A stretch of DNA of 64,000 nucleotides from Streptomyces sp. NBC_01210 (GCF_036010325.1 NZ_CP108549.1:5270001-5334000); one strand, 5' to 3'. Positions 33,397-41,571 are shown, counted from the first letter of the stretch. Translations and numbers: made by a program. The notes: generated from the letters alone by a model not told the origin.

Positions 33397-34314
33397 ATGG
33401 AAGCGATCGTCTTCGAAGAGTTCGGCGGACCCGAGGTGCTGAGCCCGGCGCAGGCCGAGGAGCCGCACGCCGGTCCCGGCCAGGTGCGGGTGAAGGTCAT
33501 GGCCGCGGGGGTCAACCCGCTCGACTACAAGATCCGTTACGGCTGGATGGAGCAGCAGTTCCCGACGGCCCTTCCCGCGATCCCGGGCGTGGAGTTCGCC
33601 GGGATCGTCGACGAGGTCGGCGAGGGTGTGACAGCCGCCGCGGTCGGCGACGAGGTGCTGGGCTGGTCCACCACCGGTGCGTATGCGCAGTACGCCCTGG
33701 CCGAGTCCTTCGTCCCCAAGCCGGCCGGACTGGACTGGGCGGAGGCCGCGGCCCTGCCGGTCGCGACCGAGACCGCCCAGCGGGTGCTCGATCTGCTCGG
33801 CGTGCGCAGCGGCGAGACGTTGCTGCTGCACGGGGCCGCGGGGGTGGTCGGCGTGGTGGCCGTCCAGCTCGCCGTGGCGGCCGGTGTGACGGTCATCGGC
33901 ACGGCTTCTCCGGCCAACCACGACTCTCTGCGGGAGCTGGGCGCGACTCCGGTCGCGTACGGCGACGGTCTCGTCGAGCGCGTCCGCGCGGCCGCTCCCC
34001 AGGGTGTGGACGCCGTCTTCGACGCGGCGGGTAAGGACGCGCTGCCGGCCTCGGTCGAGCTGCGTGGCGGCACCACGGACCGGATCATCACGATCGCGGA
34101 CCCGGACGCGGCCGCGCACGGAGTCCGCTTCTCGGCGGGCGGCACGGAGCCGCCGGAGATCGCTCTGGCGGAGCACGTCCGGCTGGCGGCCGACGGCAGG
34201 ATCCGGATCCCGGTCGCGGAGGTCTTCCCGCTGGCGGAGGCGGCCAAGGCCCACGCGCTGAGCGAGACGGGCCATGTGCGCGGAAAGCTGGTGATCACTC
34301 CGTTCGAGGGGTGA
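33397..34314 (+). CDS. Zinc-free NADP-dependent oxidoreductase (quinone reductase-like MDR)
   Basis: A 305-residue medium-chain dehydrogenase/reductase. The N-terminal GroES-like domain has VNPLDYKIRYG and PGVEFAGIVDEVG; the Rossmann domain has LLHGAAGVVGVVAVQLA. The catalytic zinc ligands are absent, as in quinone oxidoreductases that reduce alpha,beta-unsaturated carbonyls or quinones. GGAAGGAG lies upstream of ATG 33397. The gene is divergent from the LuxR-type regulator, a likely controller, and overlaps the 3' end of the acetyltransferase gene by 20 bases. Confidence 0.93.
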   Translation: MEAIVFEEFGGPEVLSPAQAEEPHAGPGQVRVKVMAAGVNPLDYKIRYGWMEQQFPTALPAIPGVEFAGIVDEVGEGVTAAAVGDEVLGWSTTGAYAQYALAESFVPKPAGLDWAEAAALPVATETAQRVLDLLGVRSGETLLLHGAAGVVGVVAVQLAVAAGVTVIGTASPANHDSLRELGATPVAYGDGLVERVRAAAPQGVDAVFDAAGKDALPASVELRGGTTDRIITIADPDAAAHGVRFSAGGTEPPEIALAEHVRLAADGRIRIPVAEVFPLAEAAKAHALSETGHVRGKLVITPFEG

Positions 34315-34876
34315 CCGTGGGGGTGAGCGTACGGACGACGCGGGCCGGGTTGCCCACTGCGAGCACCCCGGCCGGCAGGTCCTTGGTGACCACGGAGCCG
34401 GCGCCGACCACGGTGTTCTCGCCGATGGTCACGCCGGGGCAGACGATCACCCCGCCGCCCAGCCAGACGTTGTCGCCGATGCTGATGGGGGAGGCCCTCT
34501 CCCAGCCTGCCCGGCGTCGTTCGGTGTCCAACTCGTGTGCGGGGGTCAGGAGTTGGACGTTCGGTCCGATCTGAACGTCCGCGCCGACCGTGATCGGAGC
34601 GGCGTCCAGGAAGACCGCGTTGAAGTTGATGAACGTACGGTCGCCGATGGAGATGTAGCGGCCGTAGTCGCACTGGAACGGCGGCCGGATGCGTACGTCC
34701 TCGCCCACCGAGCCGAGCAGCTCGGCGAGGATCTCCGCGCGCCGGCCGGGGGCCGCGCCGCCGTTCGCGTTGTACGCGGCGCAGAGCGCGGAGCGCCGCT
34801 CGGTGTCCGCGCCCAGCTCGGGGTCGTCCGGGAGGTACCACTCGCCGGCCAGCATGCGGTCCTTGTTCTCGCCCAT
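34295..34876 (-). CDS. Maltose/galactoside O-acetyltransferase family
   Basis: A 193-residue left-handed beta-helix acetyltransferase of the LacA/Maa type. The N-terminal Mac domain (MLAGEWYLPDDPEL) is followed by hexapeptide repeats (IGDRTFINFNAVF, VGADVQIGPNVQLL) and the catalytic His in TPAHELDTERRR, ending with IGENTVVGAGSVVTKDLPAGVLAVG. It transfers acetyl from acetyl-CoA to a sugar hydroxyl. ATG 34876 has GGAGGG seven bases upstream. Confidence 0.92.
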   Translation of the reverse strand: MGENKDRMLAGEWYLPDDPELGADTERRSALCAAYNANGGAAPGRRAEILAELLGSVGEDVRIRPPFQCDYGRYISIGDRTFINFNAVFLDAAPITVGADVQIGPNVQLLTPAHELDTERRRAGWERASPISIGDNVWLGGGVIVCPGVTIGENTVVGAGSVVTKDLPAGVLAVGNPARVVRTLTPTVTPRTE

Positions 34877-34954
34877 CCCACGTCCCTCCACGGCGGTCGG
34901 CCTCTCTAGGATCGATCATGCGTGTTCGAACTGACCCAGGGGTGGGGAATCGTT

Positions 34955-35638
34955 GTGCGAGGTCTGATGCGCGGCACAGCTGTGGGACTGGTCCCGGCGG
35001 TGCTGGCGATGGTGGTGCTGACCGGCTGTTCGTCGGAGCCCGAGCCGGACAGGCCGGCGGGCGGGGCGAAGACCGCCGCGAAGGGCGGGACGGAGAGTGC
35101 TGGGAAGGGCGGGACGAAGAGGGCCGAGAAGGGTGGGACGAAGAGTGCCGCGAAGGGCGGCGCGGTCGGAGCCGCGGGTTCGCCGTGCGCACTGCCCGTC
35201 TCGTTCGACCTCGCGGCGGACTGGAAGCCGAAGGCCGTCAAGGACGACCCGGAGTTCGGGCTGCCGAAGCAGGGCCTCGTCACTCTCGTCTGCGAGATCG
35301 ACGCGAAGCCGGCCGGGAACATCGGCTTTCTCCGTGTCTGGACCGGCGGCGGCAGCGGCGACGATGCGCGCAAGGCGCTCGAAGCGTTTGTCGCGGCGGA
35401 GGCCAAGAGCCGTGACAAGGTCGCGTACAGCGCGACGAAGGCGGGCCAGTACGCCGCCGCCGAGGTGACCTACCTCAACACCAACGAGTTCCTGGACGCG
35501 CCGAAGAAGGAGCGGGCGCTCGCCTTCACGACCCCGCGGGGTGTGGTCGTCCTGCACCTCGGCGGACTGGACTCGGCGGAGCACGAGCAGATGCTCCCGG
35601 CCTACGAGCTGGCGAAGAAGAGCGTGCGCAGCGCCTGA
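34955..35638 (+). CDS. Secreted lipoprotein of unknown function
   Basis: A 227-residue protein. A signal peptide with lipobox LTGC places Cys25 as the lipidated residue. A low-complexity Lys/Gly/Thr/Ala tandem-repeat linker (about residues 40-70) leads to a globular domain with a Cys pair (CALPVSF and LVCEID). The longer frame from 34922 lacks a ribosome site; GTG 34955 has GGTGGGGA about six bases before it. No enzyme motif is visible. Probably tethered outside the membrane. Confidence 0.82.
   Translation: MRGLMRGTAVGLVPAVLAMVVLTGCSSEPEPDRPAGGAKTAAKGGTESAGKGGTKRAEKGGTKSAAKGGAVGAAGSPCALPVSFDLAADWKPKAVKDDPEFGLPKQGLVTLVCEIDAKPAGNIGFLRVWTGGGSGDDARKALEAFVAAEAKSRDKVAYSATKAGQYAAAEVTYLNTNEFLDAPKKERALAFTTPRGVVVLHLGGLDSAEHEQMLPAYELAKKSVRSA
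35081..35161 (+). repeat. 24-bp coding tandem repeat in the lipoprotein
   Basis: Units starting AAGGGCGGGAC lie at 35081-35104, 35105-35128 and 35129-35152, with a partial fourth to 35161. They encode the eight-residue repeat KGGT-x-x-A-x, a flexible basic linker after the lipidated Cys. Confidence 0.85.
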
Positions 35639-35723
35639 CGGGCCGCGCTCTTCCCGGGCGGGCCGGTATCCGTACGGGCCCGCCCGAAGTGCCCGATCGT
35701 CGCGTCACTGCGAGGCTTGGTCC

Positions 35724-36563
35724 ATGCGAGTGGCACTGGCACAGACCGACTGCGCACTGGGTGAGGTGGACCAGAATCTCCTGACGGCTCGCGAGCAGAT
35801 CGAGCAGGCCGCCGCCCAGGGCGCGGACCTCGTCGTCTTCCCGGAGCTGAGCCTGCACGGCTACCACCTGGGTGCGCTCAAGCGGGACACCTCGGTGGAG
35901 GCGCGCGATCCGCGGCTGCTTGAGTTGGGGACGCTCGGCCCGGATGTGGTGGCCGGGTTGCACGAGCACACCCGGCTGCGGGCGTACAACACCTCCGCGT
36001 ACTACAGCGGCGGTGAACTGCTGCACGCGCACCGGAAGTTGTACCTCCCCAACTATCTGGCGTGGGAGGAGCGCAAGCACGTCAGTCCGGGCCAGTCGGT
36101 GCGCGCGTACGACCTGCCGCGCGGCCAGGGCCGGGCCGCGACCCTCGTCTGCAACGACGCCTGGCAGCCGGTGCTGCCGTGGCTGGCCGTGCAGGACGGC
36201 GCCGAGGTCATCGTCGTGCCCACGAACAGCGCGGCCAGCCTCGATCCGGAGGCGATGGACACGGGCCTGTACTGGGACACGCTGCTGTCCTACACGGCAC
36301 GGATGCTCCAGTGCTGGGTCGTCTTCGTGAACCGGGTGGGGAGCGAGAACGGTGCGTCGTTCTGGGGCGGGTCCCGCGTCGTGGACCCGCGCGGAGCCGT
36401 GGTGGCCCAGGCTCCCAAGTGGGAGCCCGGCCTGGTCACCGTCGACATCGACGTCCACGAGGCGCGCCGCCAGCGGCGGGCCGTGCCGCTGGTGGCGGAG
36501 GCGCGCCTCGGTCTGATCGACCGCGAGGTGCGGCGGCTGATCGACGAGGGCGGGGACAGCTAG
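35724..36563 (+). CDS. Nitrilase-superfamily carbon-nitrogen hydrolase
   Basis: A 279-residue amidase-type hydrolase with the complete catalytic triad: Glu41 (VVFPELSL), Lys105 ([10 protein letters not shown]) and Cys143 (LVCNDAWQ). It hydrolyses an amide or nitrile; the subfamily (N-carbamoyl, omega-amidase or NAD synthetase-like) cannot be told from sequence. ATG 35724 gives the canonical [10 protein letters not shown] start; the open frame before it is shadow. Confidence 0.93.
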   Translation: MRVALAQTDCALGEVDQNLLTAREQIEQAAAQGADLVVFPELSLHGYHLGALKRDTSVEARDPRLLELGTLGPDVVAGLHEHTRLRAYNTSAYYSGGELLHAHRKLYLPNYLAWEERKHVSPGQSVRAYDLPRGQGRAATLVCNDAWQPVLPWLAVQDGAEVIVVPTNSAASLDPEAMDTGLYWDTLLSYTARMLQCWVVFVNRVGSENGASFWGGSRVVDPRGAVVAQAPKWEPGLVTVDIDVHEARRQRRAVPLVAEARLGLIDREVRRLIDEGGDS

Positions 36564-36682
36564 GCCGCACATACCGCTCCGCCGATGCCGCGATGGATGC
36601 AGGTCGGGGTCGGGTGACTGTCGAGGTGGGGTGACTCGGGCCTCGGGGTGGGGCCGGCCGTACCACCTGGGATCATCGGTAT

Positions 36683-37270
36683 GTGAGTACGGTCGAGAAG
36701 GCGCTGGCAGGTGCGCTGTACGTGGCGGACGACTCGGCGCTGGACACCGCGGCCTCACTGCTCGCGGCAGACCGGGCGGCCGATGCGGAACTGCGGCTGC
36801 GCGGCGAGGAGTTTGTCCGCCGGGCGTGGGAGCGGGGCTGGCAGCCGGCCGATGCCGTACGGATCGTCCGGCGCGACCTGGACGAACATCATGTACGGCT
36901 CGTCTGCGGCCTGATCGCCGAGGAGACGAAGCGGTACGGGGAGCGGCTGCCGCCCCGCTGGTCCGCGCAGCTCGCCGAGCTTGAGGTGGGGCAGTGGCGC
37001 GCCGACCGCTTCTCGTACGCGACGGCGGTGCTGGAGCTGTACCGGTTGCTGGTCCGGCTGCCCTCGATCGAGCCCGTCGGCCCGGTGCCGGGCGCTTCCG
37101 CCCTGCACGTGGTCCCGTCGGCCGGGGAACCGCGCATGCTCACCCGGATCCGCGCGCTGCTCGCCAAGGACCAGCCGCCGTGCCGCATGGCGCGGTTCAT
37201 CGTCATCCTGGCGCCTTTCGCGTTGTGCATTGGGGTGCCGGTGAACCGGACGACTCCGTACGAGAGTTGA
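36683..37270 (+). CDS. Truncated DUF2786-type protein
   Basis: A 195-residue frame from the GTG start at 36683. The first 160 residues are acidic/basic helical and match the N-terminal part of actinobacterial DUF2786 proteins (AWERGWQPADAVRIVRRDLD, LYRLLVRLPSIEP). The DUF2786 domain itself begins with RMLTRIRALLAK at about 151 and is then cut off: the remaining 33 residues are unrelated. Intact relatives are about twice as long. The break at about 37170 is followed by sequence with no gene, so the frame is probably a decayed gene. Function unknown. Confidence 0.6.
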   Translation: MSTVEKALAGALYVADDSALDTAASLLAADRAADAELRLRGEEFVRRAWERGWQPADAVRIVRRDLDEHHVRLVCGLIAEETKRYGERLPPRWSAQLAELEVGQWRADRFSYATAVLELYRLLVRLPSIEPVGPVPGASALHVVPSAGEPRMLTRIRALLAKDQPPCRMARFIVILAPFALCIGVPVNRTTPYES

Positions 37271-37309
37271 GGGTCCCGGTACGCCTCCGCGCTCACCGCC
37301 TGTGCATGT

Positions 37310-37329
37310 GAGGCTGTCCCAACAGCCTC
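37310..37329. terminator. Small perfect hairpin after the truncated gene
   Basis: GAGGCTGT (37310-37317) and ACAGCCTC (37322-37329) pair perfectly around CCCA. It could be a terminator, or the end of a lost insertion element; no transposase is present. Confidence 0.4.
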
Positions 37330-37525
37330 CGCAGCCACACCAAGAGGAGGCAAAGTTGTAGTTGAGGGTGAAACTGGCGGCTGTTCGACTCGGTCCGTGA
37401 GGAACTCTGTGCAGCGGCAGCGGATGCCGCCACCCGGGGCTGAGCAACCGGCGCAATCTTCCTCTCCCCGTGCTGAGCAGGACGGGCCCGGGACGCTGCA
37501 CCCCGGGCCCGTAGTCATGCCGAGG

Positions 37526-37816
37526 TCAGCAGGTGCGCCCGACGTAATACGCACCTTGGATCTTGTCGGCCGATCCCAGCCAGGTGTCGCCGGGGGCCAC
37601 GCAGCGCTCGTAGTTGGGCCCGAACACCTCGACCTCGATGACTACGTGTGAGCCGTCGCTCGTGCAGTGGTTGTAGTGGGCGTCGCTGCTGGTCTCGTAG
37701 AACCCGCAGGGGTTCATCGCGGCCACTGGGCCGGGAGCGGCGGATGCCGCAGTGGGCAGACCGAGGACAAGAGCTGCAGCGCCGACAGCGGCCAACAGGG
37801 AACGGCGAACACGCAT
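37526..37816 (-). CDS. Small secreted protein, DUF6355-like
   Basis: A 96-residue secreted protein. The signal peptide is residues 1-27 (RRSLLAAVGAAALVLGLPTAASA), leaving a 69-residue mature form with four Cys: NPCGFY, NHCTSDG, ERCVAPG and the final C, likely two disulfides. WLGSADKIQGAYYVGR near the end resembles, from memory, small secreted actinobacterial proteins called DUF6355; that name is uncertain. AAGGAG is eight bases before ATG 37816. Function unknown. Confidence 0.82.
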   Translation of the reverse strand: MRVRRSLLAAVGAAALVLGLPTAASAAPGPVAAMNPCGFYETSSDAHYNHCTSDGSHVVIEVEVFGPNYERCVAPGDTWLGSADKIQGAYYVGRTC

Positions 37817-38134
37817 GGGAAGTCTCCTTCTTGAGATCGCGATGCCCGAGTACTGATCACTCGTGCACCTGGAGACCATTGCGCCAGTCGATCCGGGTAG
37901 TCACGCGATCTCGCTCGCACGAGTGAGGGAGTGCACTGGATCGAGTGCCGACCGTTTGGTCGCCGCCGGCAGAAGTTCGACCTCCGCGGTGGTCCCGGGC
38001 CGGCCGACCCTGCTCCGTCGTGGCCGCGCGCCGGAGAGTGGCCGCACGACGACGGGCCTCGGATCCGTGAAGGTCCGAGGCCCGTAACCGACGTCGTACG
38101 TCGGGGAGTCGGGATGCCCGTCGGCAGCCCTGCG
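37817..38134. other. 318-base non-coding interval
   Basis: It holds the upstream region of the secreted-protein gene and, at its right end, the strong hairpin and the copied 3' end of the lipoprotein gene, both listed separately. No gene is seen. Confidence 0.6.
38052..38085 (-). terminator. Hairpin terminator of the lipoprotein gene
   Basis: ACGGGCCTCGGA (38052-38063) pairs perfectly over 12 bases with TCCGAGGCCCGT (38074-38085) around a 10-base loop. It lies downstream of the leftward lipoprotein gene and ends its transcript. Confidence 0.75.
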
Positions 38135-38165
38135 TCAGGGAGTCGGGATGCCTGTCGGCAGCCCC
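38104..38165. repeat. 27-bp direct repeat spanning the lipoprotein stop
   Basis: GGGAGTCGGGATGCC followed by C/TGTCGGCAGCCC occurs at 38104-38130 and 38138-38164, differing at one base. The right copy includes the last codons and the left copy lies beyond the stop at 38135, so part of the 3' end has been duplicated downstream. Confidence 0.75.
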
Positions 38166-38593
38166 GTCGGCAGCTTGCCCGCCGCCGACCTGGTCAGCGT
38201 GTCCTTCGCACCCGCGTCCCATGAGATGACCAGCGTCTTGCCGTCGTTGGACTCGATCGTCCCCATCGTGCGGTCGGTGTTCCCGTCCGCGCACTTCAGC
38301 GACAGCATCTGCTTGCCCATGTCCGACACCTCGCCGGTGCAGGCGTGCCCGTCGGCCAGCAGCACCGCCTTCGTGCCGGTGACGGCCAGGGACACGGCCT
38401 TGCTCTCGGTCACGCCTGCCCAGGCGCCCTCGATGTTCCCGCTCGCGGCGTCGCCTCCCCCGCCGCCGGTCTGCGTCGGCGCGGTGGAGGGCTTGTCCTT
38501 GGCCGAGTCGTCGCTGCTGCCACCACAGCCGGTCAGCGCGAGAGCGGCGACAAGTCCCGCCGCGGCGACTGACCTACGTACGAGCTTGTGCAC
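38135..38593 (-). CDS. Small secreted lipoprotein
   Basis: A 152-residue protein. The signal peptide ends in the lipobox ALTGC, with Cys23 as the lipidation site, followed by a Ser/Asp/Gly-rich linker and a compact beta-rich domain (residues 52-135). Two later Cys (HACTGE, LKCADG) could form a disulfide. It ends in a Pro/Thr repeat, GLPTGIPTP. No enzymatic motif is seen. It is followed by a strong terminator. Confidence 0.85.
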   Translation of the reverse strand: MHKLVRRSVAAAGLVAALALTGCGGSSDDSAKDKPSTAPTQTGGGGGDAASGNIEGAWAGVTESKAVSLAVTGTKAVLLADGHACTGEVSDMGKQMLSLKCADGNTDRTMGTIESNDGKTLVISWDAGAKDTLTRSAAGKLPTGLPTGIPTP

Positions 38594-38632
38594 TTATCGG
38601 TCCCCCATGTCGGTTTGCAAGACCGCGCCAAG

Positions 38633-38938
38633 CTACCAGGAGGACTTGCGCACCCCTGGAAGGAATCCGGCGTGCGCCTGCTCACGGAGCCGCACCCGGG
38701 AAAGGCCGAACTTCCGCAGATGCCCGCGGGGTCGACCATCCACACTGTCCCGGTTCCGCACCCGCGTGGCGCTCGCGTCGCGCGGCTGACGCCGCAACTC
38801 CGCCTGCGCGGACAGCCGTTCGGACTCACTTGTGCCCGGACGGCGGATGATCTCCTTCTACTCCGCCCGACGCGCCGCGTATCGCTCCACGATCACCTTG
38901 CGCCGCTCATTACGGACAATCTTGCTCTTCTTCGCCAT
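38633..38938 (-). pseudogene. rpsN: rpsN paralog (uS14, zinc-independent) with an in-frame TAG
   Basis: Read from ATG 38938, the frame starts [20 protein letters not shown] and at codon 27 meets TAG (38860-38858) where homologs have Leu (AARRAELKEII). Past the stop the frame continues without a break as [25 protein letters not shown] and ends in [11 protein letters not shown] at 38633, giving a perfect 101-codon S14. No Cys residues occur, so this is the zinc-free C-minus form induced when zinc is short. It shares a base with the stop of rpmB. The single-base change (TTG or similar to TAG) either inactivates the paralog or is read through. I call it a pseudogene provisionally; the coding region is otherwise undamaged. 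Confidence 0.85.
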
Positions 38939-39174
38939 CAGACCTTCACCCCGCGGGCACGGATCCGGGCCACGGCCGCCTCGATGCCGATGGTGTCGAC
39001 GGTCTTGATCGCACGGGCGCTCAGTGTCAGCCGGACATGGCGGCCCTCGCTCGGCAGCCAGTAGCGCTTGGGCTGGATGTTGGGGTCGAAGCGGCGGGAC
39101 GTGCGCCGGTGCGAGTGGGAGATGTTGTTGCCGAAGCCCGGCTGGGCGCCGGTCAGCTGGCAGTGCGCGGACAC
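38938..39174 (-). CDS. rpmB: 50S ribosomal protein L28 paralog
   Basis: A 78-residue L28 (starts [20 protein letters not shown]). It has one Cys only and no CxxC pair, so it is the zinc-free version. GTG 39174 opens it; its stop shares a base with the start of the S14 gene (38938), so L28 and S14 are one leftward operon. The divergent L33-L31-CobW-S18 operon shares its control region with the Zur-like box at 39214-39230. In Streptomyces such paralogs replace zinc-binding versions to free zinc. Confidence 0.95.
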   Translation of the reverse strand: MSAHCQLTGAQPGFGNNISHSHRRTSRRFDPNIQPKRYWLPSEGRHVRLTLSARAIKTVDTIGIEAAVARIRARGVKV

Positions 39175-39207
39175 AGGTCATTCGCCTCTCGTTGACAGGG
39201 CCCCCAT

Positions 39208-39235
39208 TTGGTAATGGAAACCATTTCCATATACT
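39208..39235 (+). promoter_or_regulatory. Candidate promoter for a leaderless rpmG transcript
   Basis: TATACT at 39230-39235 is preceded, 16 bases upstream, by TTGGTA (39208-39213). The predicted start point would be at or within a base or two of ATG 39243, so the mRNA could be leaderless. The Zur-like palindrome lies inside the spacer, an ideal position for repression. Confidence 0.45.
39214..39230. promoter_or_regulatory. Zur-like operator
   Basis: ATGGAAA / CCA / TTTCCAT is a perfect 7-3-7 palindrome, close to the Streptomyces Zur consensus (TGaaAatGatTTTCA type). It lies between the divergent zinc-independent ribosomal protein operons. With zinc present, Zur should bind and repress both; in zinc starvation they are released. 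Confidence 0.72.
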
Positions 39236-39242
39236 AGCCCTC

Positions 39243-39407
39243 ATGGCCCGCAACGAACTCCGCCCGATCATCAAGCTCCGCTCCACGGCAGGCACCGGCT
39301 TCACCTATGTGACCCGTAAGAACCGCCGTAACGACCCCGACCGCATGACGCTGCGCAAGTACGACCCGGTCGTCGGCCGGCATGTCGATTTCCGCGAAGA
39401 GCGCTGA
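39243..39407 (+). CDS. rpmG: 50S ribosomal protein L33 paralog
   Basis: A 54-residue L33 without the CxxC...CxxC zinc ligands (starts [17 protein letters not shown]), the zinc-independent form. ATG 39243 lies eight bases after the candidate -10, so translation may start on a leaderless message. It heads the rightward operon rpmG-rpmE2-cobW-rpsR. Confidence 0.96.
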   Translation: MARNELRPIIKLRSTAGTGFTYVTRKNRRNDPDRMTLRKYDPVVGRHVDFREER

Positions 39408-39429
39408 CCCGCCGAGGAGGCCCACGACC

Positions 39430-39678
39430 ATGAAGCCCGGAATCCATCCCGCGTACGGCCCAGTTGTCTTCCGCGACAAGGCGGCCGACTTCGCCTTCCT
39501 CACCCGCTCGACCGCCACCAGCGAGAAGACGGTGGAGTGGGCGGACGGCAACACCTATCCCGTCATCGATGTCGAGATCTCCTCGGCGAGCCACCCCTTC
39601 TATACGGGGACCGCGCGTGTGCTCGACACGGCCGGCCGCGTGGAGCGCTTCGAGCGGCGTTACGGAGGCCGGGGATGA
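39430..39678 (+). CDS. rpmE2: 50S ribosomal protein L31 type B
   Basis: An 82-residue L31 type B (starts [17 protein letters not shown]), without zinc ligands. GAGGAGG precedes ATG 39430. When zinc is scarce it replaces L31 type A, releasing the zinc held by the latter. Its stop overlaps the start of the CobW-like gene (ATGA). Confidence 0.96.
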   Translation: MKPGIHPAYGPVVFRDKAADFAFLTRSTATSEKTVEWADGNTYPVIDVEISSASHPFYTGTARVLDTAGRVERFERRYGGRG

Positions 39679-40823
39679 TGCAGCTGGCCGTCGCGCTCGT
39701 CGGCGGGCTGCACTCCGACGCCCGTAAGGCCGCCGTGGAGCGGCTGCTGGCCACCGTGCCGGGCAGTGTCGCGCTCCACCACGACCTCTCGACTGCCGTA
39801 CAGGGCACGGTCGTCCGAACCGTCCGCGACGCACGCGGCGTCCGCGACACCGGAGAGGCGCCGCTGGTCAACGACTGTGCCTGCTGCGCACTGCGCGAGG
39901 ACCTGGTGCCCGAGCTGGAACGGCTCGCGGACGACGGAGCCACCCTGCTCGCGGTTGTGGAGCTCTGGGACTCGGTCGAGCCCAAGGCGATGGCTGAGGT
40001 CGTCGCGGCGCACGGCGGCGAACGGCTGGTCGTCACCGCGGTGATGACCGCCGTCGATCCGGCGCTGCTGCTGCCGTACCTCGGCAACGGCGACGACCTG
40101 ATGGACGCCGGACTCGCGGCCGCCACCACCGACCGGCGCACCGTCGCCGACACCTGGGCCCGCCAGCTGGAGTACGCGCCGGTGCTCGCCGTCGTCGACA
40201 GTGAAGGGCCCGAGGGTGCTTCCGACGAGGACCGCGCACTGCTGGCGCAGCTGCATCCGACCGCCCGCCAAGTGGCTGTCGAAGGACCGGACTTGGCCGT
40301 CGCCGCGCTGGCCGGCTTCGATGTCGAGGCGGCCGCGGCCGCGCAGCATCCGGCCTGTGCGCTGCTGCCGCAGGACGCGGACGACTGTGGCGTCGGTACG
40401 TACGTCTGGCACCGCAGCCGCCCCTTCCACCCGGAGCGGCTCTACCGGGCGCTGGAGGACCTGACCTGCGCGGCGGCCCGCAGCCGCGGCCGGTTCTGGC
40501 TGGCCGACCGCCCGGACACCCTGCTGGCCTGGGATGCGGCGGGCGGCGCGCTCTGCGTGGAGAACGCGGGCCCCTGGCTCGCCTCGCTGCCGGACGCCGC
40601 CTGGGAGCTGGTGCCGCCGGTCCGCCGGGCCGCGGCCGCGCTGGACTGGCACCCCGAGCACGGTGACTGCTGCCAGCACCTGGTCTTCACCTCACCGGGC
40701 CTGGACCGCGACGGCCTGGAGCAACTTCTCGAATCCTGCCTGCTGACCGATGCCGAGTACGCCGCGGGCCGCGAGGCCTGGAAGCGGCTGCCGCCCGCCT
40801 TCGACTCCCTCCTGGAGGTCTGA
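39675..40823 (+). CDS. CobW/COG0523 zinc metallochaperone with a degenerate P-loop
   Basis: A 382-residue protein of the COG0523 metallochaperone family, found in zinc-starvation operons. The CxCC metal motif is intact ([12 protein letters not shown]), and the C-terminal CobW_C domain is present with a metal-rich [10 protein letters not shown]. The Walker A site, normally GFLGAGKTT, here reads [11 protein letters not shown] with no Lys-Thr pair, so GTP binding by the usual route is doubtful. It is translationally coupled to rpmE2 (ATGA) and to rpsR (TGATG). Perhaps it acts as a GTP-independent zinc binder, or in complex with an intact paralog. Confidence 0.88.
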   Translation: MMQLAVALVGGLHSDARKAAVERLLATVPGSVALHHDLSTAVQGTVVRTVRDARGVRDTGEAPLVNDCACCALREDLVPELERLADDGATLLAVVELWDSVEPKAMAEVVAAHGGERLVVTAVMTAVDPALLLPYLGNGDDLMDAGLAAATTDRRTVADTWARQLEYAPVLAVVDSEGPEGASDEDRALLAQLHPTARQVAVEGPDLAVAALAGFDVEAAAAAQHPACALLPQDADDCGVGTYVWHRSRPFHPERLYRALEDLTCAAARSRGRFWLADRPDTLLAWDAAGGALCVENAGPWLASLPDAAWELVPPVRRAAAALDWHPEHGDCCQHLVFTSPGLDRDGLEQLLESCLLTDAEYAAGREAWKRLPPAFDSLLEV

Positions 40824-41065
40824 TGTCCCCGCGCCGCCCCGAGCCGCGCAAGCCCGTCAAGTCCCGCCCCAACCCGCTGGACCACGCGGGGATCACCTAT
40901 ATCGACTACAAGGACACCGATCTGCTCAGAAAGTTCATCTCGGACCGCGGCAAGATCCGAAGCCGCCGGGTGACGCGGGTGAGCGCCCAGCAGCAGCGCC
41001 AACTGGCGCTGGCGATCAAGAACGCCCGGGAGATGGCGCTGCTGCCGTACTCCTCCGTCCGCTGA
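40823..41065 (+). CDS. rpsR: 30S ribosomal protein S18 paralog
   Basis: An 80-residue S18 (starts [19 protein letters not shown]) with no Cys, the zinc-independent form. It overlaps the CobW-like stop by one base (TGATG) and is the last gene of the rightward zinc-starvation operon, followed by a strong hairpin at 41083-41110. Confidence 0.97.
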   Translation: MSPRRPEPRKPVKSRPNPLDHAGITYIDYKDTDLLRKFISDRGKIRSRRVTRVSAQQQRQLALAIKNAREMALLPYSSVR

Positions 41066-41082
41066 CGGGCCGACGACGACTT

Positions 41083-41110
41083 CCCCGGGGGCCGGACGGC
41101 CGGCCCCCGG
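41083..41110 (+). terminator. Rho-independent-type hairpin after rpsR
   Basis: CCCGGGGGCCGG (41083-41094) and CCGGCCCCCGGG (41099-41110) form a perfect 12-base stem with a four-base loop, 18 bases after the stop of rpsR. It ends the zinc-starvation operon. Confidence 0.87.
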
Positions 41111-41327
41111 GTCTGCCGGGTCGATCGATTACCTGAACATGGGAGCCGGAACGGCGCGGCACACGTCTCTTCCTTGTGTAAGAAGGATTCGGCGCTGCGG
41201 GAGACGCTGGAGAAGCTGTAACCGAGGGGCCACCCCGCGTGCACGTGCATCTGCTCATGCATTGGCATATGAACAGAGCTATGATCCGGGACAGTTGACC
41301 TATGCACCTTGTCCCCGGGAGCGACTC

Positions 41328-41570
41328 GTGCACCACGCGTACAACGGCATCGCGGCCACGGAGCTCCACGGGGTCGTCTGGCAGAAGAGCAGACACAGCA
41401 ACTCCCAGGGCTCGTGCGTGGAGTTCGCCAAGCTGCCGGGCGGAGACGTGGCGATGCGCAACTCACGGCACCCCGACGGCCCCGCACTCGTATATACGCC
41501 CGCGGAGATAGAAGCGTTGCTTCTGGGCGTCAAGGACGGGGAGTTCGATCACCTGATCGTGGGGAGCTAG
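41328..41570 (+). CDS. DUF397 protein (WhiJ-type partner)
   Basis: An 80-residue DUF397 protein: WQKSRHSNSQGSCVEFA, then a KLPGGDVAMRNSRHPDGPAL strand pair and a C-terminal helix. In Streptomyces such proteins pair with DUF5753 XRE regulators and modulate their DNA binding, as in WhiJ-type developmental switches. GTG 41328 has GGGAG six bases before. The ATPase and XRE genes that complete the trio are at 41603 and 42421. Confidence 0.88.
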   Translation: MHHAYNGIAATELHGVVWQKSRHSNSQGSCVEFAKLPGGDVAMRNSRHPDGPALVYTPAEIEALLLGVKDGEFDHLIVGS

Positions 41571-41571
41571 A

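Noticed and set aside
32002..34275. 757-residue version of the LuxR-type regulator
   Set aside because: The first 335 codons are antisense to the oxidoreductase gene; the protein-like part begins at 33270.
37310..37329. Terminal repeat of an insertion sequence
   Set aside because: No transposase frame, second end or target duplication was seen; I list it only as a hairpin.
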